A stretch of 5,363 bases of DNA from an uncultured Ruminococcus sp. GTDB taxonomy: Bacteria; Bacillota; Clostridia; Oscillospirales; CAG-272. Position 1 is the first letter of the stretch. Every line of letters starts with the position of its first letter. The translations under genes and the position numbers were made by a program. The stretch is from contig CACXED010000001.1 of assembly GCA_902766575.1 (NCBI GenBank), forward strand, positions 1 to 5,363, written 5' to 3'. This document shows, piece by piece, positions 1-5,362 of this stretch. The notes beneath the pieces are model-generated. The model made no database searches. It had not been told where the DNA came from and saw only the letters and a list, made by a program, of their open reading frames with translations.

Positions 1-108
1 CGCGCCGCGCTCGACGAGTACGCCAACGATCCTTACCACTGCAGCGTCGTCAAGACCCATATGCACGCCGTCGCTTCGTCGAGCGTGACGGTTGACTACG
101 AGCTCTGA
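1..108 (+). CDS. Dabb-family (stress-responsive A/B barrel) protein, C-terminal fragment
   Basis: This frame is open from the window edge to a TGA at 106-108, giving the last 35 residues of a protein whose start is outside the window. The fragment has LDEYANDPYH near its start and ends in VTVDYEL. It matches my memory of the end of Dabb-domain proteins (PF07876), which have an 'L..Y...P.H' helix and close with a strand reading 'R..VDYE'. Dabb proteins are roughly 100-residue dimeric alpha/beta barrels. Their roles are mostly undefined, although some relatives are small enzymes. The stop lies 20 bp before the SGNH hydrolase start, and that gene's ribosome-binding site follows directly, so the two are probably cotranscribed. 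The family call rests on a short C-terminal pattern only and is moderately sure. That it is coding is supported by its GC-rich codon use, matching its neighbours. Confidence 0.68.
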   Translation, partial: RAALDEYANDPYHCSVVKTHMHAVASSSVTVDYEL

Positions 109-128
109 GCCGGAGGATATCACCCGCA

Positions 129-1112
129 ATGCAGAAGTTCAAGTTTGACGACCCCTCGATACGCTACACCGGGCGCTTTGGAAAGACCGGCACATGGTCG
201 GCTGAATTCATGGCTGCGACCGCCTGCGGAGCGACGATAGAGATCGCTTTCACCGGACGCGACTGCGTGCTGCTTTTCAACACCGAGCACAGTTCCGAGC
301 CCTTTGGGCATATTTATCTCAGCGTCGACGGCGGAGCGCGCGTCGAGTCGGCGATATCGCCGTTTGTCAGAGTCAGCGCGCCGGACGATGGGACTCATAT
401 CGTCACCTGTATCTACAAATCGAGCGTCGAGCAGCAGCACCGCTGGCATCAGCCTTTGGTCGGAAAGATAGCCTTTGAGGGATACGAAGCCGAGGGCAGC
501 GCTTCCCTGCCCGCCGATAACCGCCGAACTATCGAGTTCGTCGGCGATTCTATCACCGAGGGCGTGCTGATAGACAGCTTCCGCAGAGTCTCGCTGAACG
601 ATCAGCACAACCGTCCGTGGCAGGACGACGTCACCGCGACATATGGCTGGCTGACGGCTGAAGCGCTCGGTCTGCGTCCATACATGATGGGCTACGGCGC
701 GGTCGGCAACACTCACGGCGGCTGCGGCGGAGTTCCAAAGACTGCCGACGCATATCCGTACAACTTTGAAAACTCGCCCGTGACCTATCCGTCCTGCGAC
801 TTCATTCTGATAAATCACGGCGCTAACGACCGCGGAAACCGCGACAGCTATCTTCCCGAGTATAAGGAGCTTCTTGGGCTGATACGCTCGCGCAATCCGA
901 AGTCGGCGCTGATAGTCCTCTCGCCCTTCTGCGGAGCGTTTGACGATATCCTCCCGGGCTTTGTCGAGAGCTTCAACCGCGAGACCGGCGACAGCGTCTG
1001 TTACATCAGCTCCGAGGGCTGGGTTCCCGCCGAGCCGCTTCACCCGCTCCGCGACGGACACAGGATAATATCCGAGCATCTCATCAAAGCGCTCGAGCCG
1101 ATAATCGGATAA
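129..1112 (+). CDS. SGNH/GDSL hydrolase with CE2-like N-terminal domain (probable carbohydrate esterase)
   Basis: A 327-aa protein. Residues about 10-125 are beta-rich (GRFGKTGTWSAEF, then LSVDGG at 64-69) and resemble the jelly-roll N-terminal domain of carbohydrate esterase family 2. Residues about 133-327 form the SGNH hydrolase domain. Block I is GDSITEG at 139-145 with nucleophile Ser141; the block II glycine region is YGAVGN at 189-194; block III is GAND at 231-234 with Asn233; the block V histidine is His305 in PLHP. The residue three before His305 is Glu302, where most GDSL enzymes have Asp. No signal peptide or membrane segment is seen, so it is probably cytoplasmic and deacetylates imported oligosaccharides; this role is inferred from family. 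A GGAGG at 112-116 lies 12 bp before the ATG. The gene follows the Dabb fragment in an apparent operon and ends 3 bp before a strong terminator. Substrate is unknown; acetyl-xylan or acetyl-manno-oligosaccharides are guesses. Confidence 0.92.
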   Translation: MQKFKFDDPSIRYTGRFGKTGTWSAEFMAATACGATIEIAFTGRDCVLLFNTEHSSEPFGHIYLSVDGGARVESAISPFVRVSAPDDGTHIVTCIYKSSVEQQHRWHQPLVGKIAFEGYEAEGSASLPADNRRTIEFVGDSITEGVLIDSFRRVSLNDQHNRPWQDDVTATYGWLTAEALGLRPYMMGYGAVGNTHGGCGGVPKTADAYPYNFENSPVTYPSCDFILINHGANDRGNRDSYLPEYKELLGLIRSRNPKSALIVLSPFCGAFDDILPGFVESFNRETGDSVCYISSEGWVPAEPLHPLRDGHRIISEHLIKALEPIIG

Positions 1113-1115
1113 ACG

Positions 1116-1141
1116 AAAAAACGCCCGTCAGGGCGTTTTTT
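1116..1141. terminator. Symmetric bidirectional intrinsic terminator between convergent genes
   Basis: The stem ACGCCC (1121-1126) pairs perfectly with GGGCGT (1131-1136) around a GTCA loop. Five more A's (1116-1120) and five more T's (1137-1141) extend the stem and provide a six-base U-run on either strand. It begins 3 bp after the SGNH hydrolase stop. It overlaps the stop codon of the leftward alpha/beta hydrolase (1140-1142), so one element serves both convergent units. Confidence 0.93.
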
Positions 1142-1958
1142 ATGTGATGTTCAGCGACCGGACAAACTTCTCAATCAGTTCGCTTACCAACTCGGGCTGA
1201 TCGGTGTTGGAGTTGTGTCCAGCGTCCTTTATCCATTCAAGCGGTATGCCGGAGATCCTGTGCCATTCCCGGTTGTAGCGCTTTGTATAGCCGGCTCTGT
1301 CCTTTTCTCCGCAGATAAGCAGCGCCGGACAGTCGATCTCATAGGGCAGATCGGCTTCTATAGCCTCGGCGATGATCCGGAAGCCGTGCCCTGCGAGCTT
1401 TGCGTAGCGCTCCTTGTCGCCGTCGTAGACCATGATGATCCTTCTCATCAGTTCCCTGCCGTACTCAGAGACCGCGCAGCCCTCCGAACCGTCTTTCACA
1501 AGCGCTCTCCACGGATAAAGCCGGTAGAACGGCTCCATGCGCTTCAGCAGCCAGATATCGGCTTTTGAGGAATAGCGCCTTTGAAGCGGCGCGGAGTCGA
1601 TTGAGACAAACCCTTTCAGCCTGCCGGGAAACCTCTGCATGAACGCCTGAGCGACGTATCCGCCCATCGACTGACCGATCATGATCGGCTCGTCGATAGC
1701 TTCCCTCTCCAGTATCCCGCCAAGCCACCCGGCCTTTTCCTCGAGCGAAAAATCCAGTCTGAACGGCCAGGAATCCCCGTGTCCGGGCGCGTCCCAGACC
1801 AGCACCGGATATTTGTCCTCAAAATACTCAAGCTGTCTGTCAAACAGCCTGTGATCCGCGGTCAGACCGGGCAGAAAGACCAGCGTGATTCCGCCGCGCT
1901 TTGCTCCGGTCAGATAGTGAATATTTCCGGATCTGACAGCGTAGATATTTTCTGTCAT
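1140..1958 (-). CDS. Alpha/beta hydrolase fold protein
   Basis: A 272-aa single-domain alpha/beta hydrolase. Its catalytic triad can be read directly: Ser97 in the nucleophile elbow GQSMGG (95-100), Asp220 in GEKD (217-220), and His248 in DAGHNSN. The oxyanion region is LPGLTADH (29-36), with PG instead of the commoner HG. A strand-turn WDAPGHGDS (55-63) is typical of the family. The segment between about 125 and 200 forms the helical cap that decides substrate, which cannot be deduced from sequence. No signal peptide or membrane helix is present, so it is cytoplasmic. A GGGGGAG (1965-1971) six bases before the ATG supports this start. It follows the CorA gene by 28 bp on the same strand with no terminator between, so it is probably transcribed from the CorA promoter. 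Related enzymes include esterases, lipases, haloperoxidases and cofactor-pathway hydrolases; a specific name would be over-reading. Confidence 0.92.
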   Translation of the reverse strand: MTENIYAVRSGNIHYLTGAKRGGITLVFLPGLTADHRLFDRQLEYFEDKYPVLVWDAPGHGDSWPFRLDFSLEEKAGWLGGILEREAIDEPIMIGQSMGGYVAQAFMQRFPGRLKGFVSIDSAPLQRRYSSKADIWLLKRMEPFYRLYPWRALVKDGSEGCAVSEYGRELMRRIIMVYDGDKERYAKLAGHGFRIIAEAIEADLPYEIDCPALLICGEKDRAGYTKRYNREWHRISGIPLEWIKDAGHNSNTDQPELVSELIEKFVRSLNIT

Positions 1959-1986
1959 GATGAGCTCCCCCTGCCGCCGTATTCGG

Positions 1987-2928
1987 TCACTTGAATATCT
2001 TGATCTTGAGGATTATTAGCATCGCCAGCAGTCCGGCGGCGATGCCTACCGCCAGCATTATCCAGAAGCTGCCGGGCGTCGTTGCAAGCGGGATGTCCGC
2101 CACGTTCATTCCGTATGCCGAGAACAGCATCGTCGGGAACGCCATTACCGCCGTGATGATCGCGAGAGCCTTCATCGCGACGTTCAGATTGTTCGATATG
2201 ACCGACGCAAAGGTGTTTGAAAGGTTTGTGAGTATCTCCGAATTGATCTTAGCCATCTCGATAGCCTGACGGTTCTCGACTATGACGTCCTCAAGGAGAT
2301 CGTTGTCCTCCTCGTAGCGCTTGATCACATCGGTGCGGCAGAGCTTTTCGTGGACAGACTCGTTGGAGCGCAGTCCGGTCGAGAAGTAGACCAGCGATTT
2401 CTGCAGCTTCATCAGCTCCATCAGCTCGCGGTTGCGCTGATTTTTGGAAAATTCCTCCTCAGCGGCGTCGATCTTTTTCTCGATGAGCCGGAGGTAGATG
2501 AGATAACGTCTCGCCGCGGCGTAGAGTATCTGCAAAACAAAGCGCGAGCGCTTGCCGGGATGGAAATCGCGCTCCTTTCCGTTGGCAAAGCCGCGGAGAA
2601 TGTGCGTGTCCTTCTGGCAGACGGTGATGATATGCTCGCCGGTGAGGATCATCGCCAGCGGGATAGTCGTGTAGAGCTCGCGCTCCGAGGTCTCCTCCCG
2701 GGTAGGAATATTGATCAGCAGCATACGGTAGCTGTCCTCGATTTCGATACGCGAACGCTCGTCGAGGTCGAGCGCCGACCGGCAGACCTCCATAGGCAGA
2801 TTGAACGCCGACGAGATCGTGTGCAGCTCCTCGTCGTTCGGATCGGTCAGCGCGATCCAGCACCCGCTCGGAGGCAGAGATTCTACTTCTTCGATCTCAT
2901 GGTTTACTTCGATATAATAATTAAGCAT
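1987..2928 (-). CDS. corA: CorA-family magnesium/cobalt transporter
   Basis: A 313-aa protein of normal CorA length and organisation. Residues 1-130 are the cytoplasmic alpha/beta domain, including the conserved DLDERSRIE (54-62) and TTIPLAMIL (87-95) stretches. Residues about 135-245 are long charged helices forming the funnel of the pentamer. TM1 is about 250-272 and ends in the signature YGMNV with GMN at 273-275. A short outer loop (276-286) precedes TM2 at about 287-308, and the tail is lysine-rich (KIKIFK). GMN at the outer end of TM1 is the defining pore motif of CorA/Mrs2/ZntB channels, which carry Mg2+ and often Co2+ or Ni2+ across the inner membrane. The loop reads VADIPLATTPG and lacks the MPEL motif of the best-known CorA proteins. 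GGAGGT (2936-2941) lies 7 bases before the ATG. First gene of a leftward operon with the alpha/beta hydrolase. Confidence 0.94.
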   Translation of the reverse strand: MLNYYIEVNHEIEEVESLPPSGCWIALTDPNDEELHTISSAFNLPMEVCRSALDLDERSRIEIEDSYRMLLINIPTREETSERELYTTIPLAMILTGEHIITVCQKDTHILRGFANGKERDFHPGKRSRFVLQILYAAARRYLIYLRLIEKKIDAAEEEFSKNQRNRELMELMKLQKSLVYFSTGLRSNESVHEKLCRTDVIKRYEEDNDLLEDVIVENRQAIEMAKINSEILTNLSNTFASVISNNLNVAMKALAIITAVMAFPTMLFSAYGMNVADIPLATTPGSFWIMLAVGIAAGLLAMLIILKIKIFK

Positions 2929-2958
2929 GGCTCGTACCTCCGTTTATATCTTCTTATA

Positions 2959-2988
2959 ATTATACCACGATCAGGTGCAGTTTGTCAA
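2959..2988 (-). promoter_or_regulatory. Consensus sigma70/sigmaA promoter of the corA-hydrolase operon
   Basis: On the minus strand, TTGACA (2983-2988) and TATAAT (2959-2964) are both perfect consensus hexamers separated by 18 bp. Transcription would start near 2952, leaving a leader of only about 24 bases before the corA ATG. That is too short for an M-box magnesium riboswitch. Confidence 0.85.
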
Positions 2989-3003
2989 CCGGATGCCGGA
3001 ATT

Positions 3004-3041
3004 TTATCGCAGCTTGTCGCTTTTTTACAAATTCTTGTCGC
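3004..3041 (+). repeat. Helically phased TTRTCGC repeats (probable operator)
   Basis: TTATCGC (3004-3010), TTGTCGC (3014-3020) and TTGTCGC (3035-3041) lie in the same orientation with start-to-start distances of 10 and 21 bp, so all face the same side of the helix. The last two extend to CTTGTCGCT (3013-3021 and 3034-3042), each followed by a T-rich run. They surround the -35 of the upstream GH4 promoter candidate and end 9 bp before the -35 of the downstream one. A partial copy, TTGTCAA (2982-2988), coincides with the corA -35. The pattern suggests a site for a DNA-binding regulator; the regulator is not in this window. Confidence 0.5.
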
Positions 3042-3051
3042 TATTTATAAT
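3024..3051 (+). promoter_or_regulatory. Candidate upstream promoter for the GH4 gene
   Basis: TTTACA (3024-3029, five of six consensus) and TATAAT (3046-3051) are separated by 16 bp. Start of transcription would be near 3058. The TTGTCGC copy at 3035-3041 sits inside the spacer, where a bound protein would block polymerase. Confidence 0.5.
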
Positions 3052-3079
3052 TGCAATGCGGAAGACTTTGATGTATAAT
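3051..3079 (+). promoter_or_regulatory. Candidate downstream promoter for the GH4 gene
   Basis: TTGCAA (3051-3056, four of six consensus) and TATAAT (3074-3079) are separated by 17 bp. Transcription would start near 3086, giving a leader of about 27 bases to the preferred ATG at 3113. Its -35 shares base 3051 with the -10 of the upstream candidate, so the two could not easily be used at once. The phased repeats end 9 bp upstream, where an activator could touch polymerase. Confidence 0.6.
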
Positions 3080-3096
3080 TAAGGCAATCTTATTTT

Positions 3097-3101
3097 AAGG
3101 A
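3097..3101 (+). promoter_or_regulatory. Ribosome-binding site that decides the GH4 start
   Basis: AAGGA at 3097-3101 overlaps the first in-frame ATG (3101) and so cannot serve it. It stands 11 bases before the second ATG (3113), where it can act. The protein from 3113 begins MTKIVLIGAGS, as GH4 enzymes usually do. Confidence 0.6.
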
Positions 3102-3112
3102 TGGTGCCAGAA

Positions 3113-4462
3113 ATGACCAAAATCGTTCTTATAGGCGCGGGAAGCCAGTTCGGAGCCAGACTCTCCGTAGATATCATGGCTACGCCCTCTCTCGTCGACT
3201 CAGAGATCTGCCTCTGCGATCTGCACGAGGGCAGACTTGCAAAGGTTACTGCCTACGTTCAGCGCATGATCGACGCCTACAAGCTCCCGACAAAGCTCTC
3301 CTACTCCACAGACCGCACAAAGCTGCTACCCGGCGCGGACTATGTCATCACCTCGGTCGCAGTCGGCGGAGGAGCTTACTACGGCTCTCCCTACCGCGAG
3401 GAGATCGAGATCCCGCGCAAGTACGGAATCGAGCAGGAGGTCGCCGATACCTACAGCGTCGGAGCGACCTTCCGATTCCTGCGAACCGCTCCGGTTCATA
3501 TGCAGATCTGTCAGGACATCAAGAAGTATTGCCCAAACGCGCTTCTGCTCAATCACACGAACCCGATGGCGGCGCTCACGATGATACATGACTACATGGG
3601 CGTTAAGAACGTCGGTATCTGCCACGGAGTTCAGGGAACGACTGATATGCTCGCGCGGCTGCTCGGCTTTGACAGCGTCGATAAGATCGCCTACAACGTG
3701 ATGGGCATAAACCATCTCGCGTGGTTCATGGATCTCAAAAAGGCTGACGGCGGAGAGGATCTCTATCCGAGACTCCGCGAGAGACTTGGTGAGACCGACG
3801 ATCCCGACGTCGCGTCTTTCCTCGAGAGGGAGTCGGTGCGCTGCGAGATCATGAAGACCTTCGGCTACTTCCCCACCGAGTCTAACCGTCACGACAGCGA
3901 GTATCTTCCCTACTTCCGCCGCACTCACGAGATGATCGAGAGCTATCACCTCAAGCCGAAGCCTCCCGTGGCGATGGAGATGCCCTTCAAGCGCGCATGG
4001 GCTGACGACGGAGCGGGCGATCAGAAGCCGGGCGAGCTCAAGTCCTCGCGCGAATACACGATCAGCATCATCAACGCGATAAAGACCGGCGAGATCTTCC
4101 GCTTCAACGGAAATGTCATGAACACCGAGGGCGTTATCTCGAATCTGCCGCGCGAGCTCTGCGTCGAGGTTCCCTGCATGGCTGACAGCTTCGGAGTGCA
4201 TCCGGTCGCGATGGGCAAGCTGCCGGCGCATCTTGCGGGAATGAATCACGCCTGCGCAACGCCGGTGATCCTCGCGGTCGAGTCGATAATCGAGCGCGAT
4301 CCCGAAAAGGCGTTCTACGCAATCGCGACCGATCTGAACGCGCAGTCGCTGCTGACGATCCCGCAGCTCCGCTCGATGTTCAACGAGCTCTGGGAAGCCG
4401 AGGGCGATCTGCTCGAATACTACGAAAAGGGCTATGTCACCGAGCGCTACGCTCTGAACTGA
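3113..4462 (+). CDS. Glycoside hydrolase family 4 (alpha-galactosidase / alpha-glucuronidase-like, NAD+ and metal dependent)
   Basis: A 449-aa enzyme of the usual GH4 length. The N-terminal Rossmann fold begins MTKIVLIGAGS (GAGS at 8-11), with the acidic residue ending the second strand at Asp36 in LCD. Further family marks are HTNP (148-151), CHGV (170-173) with Cys170 and His171, and GINH (198-201) with His201; Cys170 and His201 match the Mn2+ ligands. SNRHDSEYLPYF (257-268) and VEVPCMAD (351-358) also fit. GH4 enzymes cleave glycosides by an unusual oxidation-elimination route using NAD+ and Mn2+, in the cytoplasm. The Cys-His tetrad is said to track substrate; CHGV fits an alpha-galactosidase or alpha-glucuronidase type better than a 6-phospho-beta-glucosidase, but I would not assign one sugar. 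An alternative ATG at 3101 would add MVPE but has no usable ribosome-binding site. The gene stands alone, divergent from corA, with no transporter or regulator beside it. Confidence 0.93.
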   Translation: MTKIVLIGAGSQFGARLSVDIMATPSLVDSEICLCDLHEGRLAKVTAYVQRMIDAYKLPTKLSYSTDRTKLLPGADYVITSVAVGGGAYYGSPYREEIEIPRKYGIEQEVADTYSVGATFRFLRTAPVHMQICQDIKKYCPNALLLNHTNPMAALTMIHDYMGVKNVGICHGVQGTTDMLARLLGFDSVDKIAYNVMGINHLAWFMDLKKADGGEDLYPRLRERLGETDDPDVASFLERESVRCEIMKTFGYFPTESNRHDSEYLPYFRRTHEMIESYHLKPKPPVAMEMPFKRAWADDGAGDQKPGELKSSREYTISIINAIKTGEIFRFNGNVMNTEGVISNLPRELCVEVPCMADSFGVHPVAMGKLPAHLAGMNHACATPVILAVESIIERDPEKAFYAIATDLNAQSLLTIPQLRSMFNELWEAEGDLLEYYEKGYVTERYALN

Positions 4463-5012
4463 AATTTTACATCATAGGATAAAGAATTACTTATTTATTC
4501 CATTTAAGACCAGACTCAACAATTTTTTTAGCTAATACCTCCGGTATAACAGAATCTTCATTATCAGATTCGATCCAATAATTGCCTGTTAATTTGCCAT
4601 AATCATTAAAGTCAATACTAAATTCCCATTCACTAAGACCACTTTGAGATGTAACTAGTCCATGCACTGTCACGCCATCGATTGTAATATTTTTAATCCT
4701 CTTAATGCTTTTTTGACAAGCATATACTGCTGTTATAAAATCTTCTTTAGTAATATTGTTATTAAAATCGCATGGATAGCTCAGTCTTCTCTCTTTTTCT
4801 TCCCTTTCTCGCTTTTCTATTTGATGTGTAGCAATAGTCTCAATTATTGGTGAAACATTTTCGATTAAACCGTTTAGCGAATTAAACAAATCAATGATTG
4901 TGTCTAAAACACCTTTATTTGTATCTCTGTTATTATCTTTCATTAAATATATACACCCTTTTTCTTCAAGTTACCCAAAAAGAGTAATCGTATTGAGCAA
5001 ATATTAAATTAA
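4463..5012. other. AT-rich island, probably inserted DNA
   Basis: Base composition changes abruptly at the GH4 stop codon. A hand count gives 133 G+C in 4501-4920 (about 32%), against about 62% in 4321-4380. GC-rich DNA returns at the terminator at 5016. The island carries a single leftward gene (4491-4943) with A/T-ending codons. The hexamer ACATCA occurs at both edges (4469-4474 and 5013-5018), which may be a target duplication or chance. No transposase, integrase, tRNA or clear inverted repeat is visible. It lies between the GH4 gene and a rightward terminator. Confidence 0.6.
4491..4943 (-). CDS. 150-aa hypothetical protein of foreign composition, unknown function
   Basis: I do not recognise this family. 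The 150-aa protein has three visible parts: a polar N-terminus (1-12); an amphipathic helical stretch (13-42) running into a highly charged segment KREREEKERR (44-53); and a compact C-terminal region (about 58-145). The last starts FNNNITKEDF and contains the strand-like pair ITIDGVTVHGLV and WEFSIDFNDYGKLTGNYWIE, then an acidic SDNEDS turn and a final helix. No signal peptide, full membrane segment or catalytic motif is seen. The layout suggests a helical coupling part joined to a small alpha/beta binding domain. An AAGGG (4956-4960) lies about 12 bases before the ATG, a weak site; no convincing promoter was found upstream. Codon use is strongly AT-biased, unlike all neighbours, pointing to recent transfer. 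It converges on the GH4 gene with 28 bp between stops and no hairpin. Length and domain-like order argue that it is real. Confidence 0.8.
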   Translation of the reverse strand: MKDNNRDTNKGVLDTIIDLFNSLNGLIENVSPIIETIATHQIEKREREEKERRLSYPCDFNNNITKEDFITAVYACQKSIKRIKNITIDGVTVHGLVTSQSGLSEWEFSIDFNDYGKLTGNYWIESDNEDSVIPEVLAKKIVESGLKWNK

Positions 5013-5015
5013 ACA

Positions 5016-5049
5016 TCACCGTCGGACTTAAATCCGGCGGTGAATTTTT
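5016..5049 (+). terminator. Intrinsic terminator favouring rightward transcription
   Basis: An 11-bp stem, 5016-5026 with 5033-5043, closes a CTTAAA loop and is followed by TTTTT (5045-5049) and a further T-rich stretch. In the + strand RNA the only irregular pair (5022 with 5037) is a U-G wobble, while in the minus strand RNA it is an A-C mismatch and the following U-run is broken. It is therefore best suited to rightward transcripts, yet the nearest rightward gene (GH4) ends 553 bp earlier. It may act weakly for the leftward ATPase, whose stop is 10 bp away. Confidence 0.8.
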
Positions 5050-5053
5050 GTGT

Positions 5054-5362
5054 TTATTTCGAGAGCAGACCGTCGATAAACTGTCTTGCGAGTCTTGCCG
5101 ATCTTCCGCCGCGTTCGAGCGCAAAGCGCTCGGCGAGCAGGTCAATCTCCTCCTTCGGCATTTCGATGCCATTCTCGGCGGCGAGATGGTGGACGATGTG
5201 CAGGAAGGTCTCCTTGTTCGGCTTGCTGAAGCTGATGTGGATTCCGAAGCGCTCGGACAGCGAGAGCAGCTCCTGCATCGAGTCGTTGCGATGCACCTCG
5301 TCGCCCTCGCGGTCGGAGATGCTCTCCTTGATGATATGGCGGCGGTTGCTGGTGGCGTAGAT
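5054..5362 (-). CDS. DUF815-type AAA+ ATPase, C-terminal fragment
   Basis: The frame is open from the window end to a TAA at 5054-5056, giving the last 102 residues; the Walker A and B part lies outside. Although a GTG at 5294-5296 could look like a start, the upstream codons continue the family sequence (IYATSNRRH, then SDREGDEVHRND), so the gene is cut by the window edge. YATSN (2-6 of the fragment) is the sensor 1 region. LSERFG (35-40) carries a likely arginine finger, Arg38. GGRSARLARQF (85-95) is a sensor 2-like helix. This order is what I recall of DUF815 (PF05673) proteins, predicted AAA+ ATPases of about 400 aa found in Clostridia and Proteobacteria without a well-defined cellular role. 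It is probably cytoplasmic. GC-rich codon use matches the genes left of the AT-rich island. Confidence 0.87.
   Translation of the reverse strand: MYATSNRRHIIKESISDREGDEVHRNDSMQELLSLSERFGIHISFSKPNKETFLHIVHHLAAENGIEMPKEEIDLLAERFALERGGRSARLARQFIDGLLSK

Noticed and set aside
120..1079. Long minus-strand frame opposite the SGNH hydrolase gene
   Set aside because: It has no recognisable motif and is explained by the GC-rich codon bias of the real gene, whose catalytic blocks are intact.
2929..2952. Magnesium riboswitch (M-box) ahead of corA
   Set aside because: The predicted leader is about 24 bases, far too short for any such structure.
2955..2960. Plus-strand TATAAT in the divergent region
   Set aside because: It is the other face of the corA -10 palindrome, and no -35 lies at the right distance on the plus strand.
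2989..2999. Small inverted repeat CCGG-ATG-CCGG beside the corA -35
   Set aside because: Four-base arms of a self-complementary tetramer are too weak to call an operator or hairpin.
2350..3078. Plus-strand frame antisense to corA and crossing the promoter region
   Set aside because: It runs through the corA promoter and candidate operator sites and has no ribosome-binding site or domain pattern.
3326..4249. Long minus-strand frame opposite the GH4 gene
   Set aside because: It is a shadow frame; the plus strand carries every GH4 motif in order and the antisense product resembles nothing known.
4484..4990. ATTACT / AGTAAT inverted hexamers near the island edges as transposon ends
   Set aside because: Six bases in AT-rich DNA, not at the composition boundary, and no transposase gene is present.
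4944..5000. Promoter for the 150-aa gene
   Set aside because: Candidates such as TTGCTC and TACGAT do not pair at an acceptable spacing, so none is annotated.
5054..5296. Reading the ATPase as a complete 80-aa gene from a GTG start
   Set aside because: Upstream codons to the window end keep the same frame and give a family-typical sensor 1 segment, so it is a truncated longer gene.
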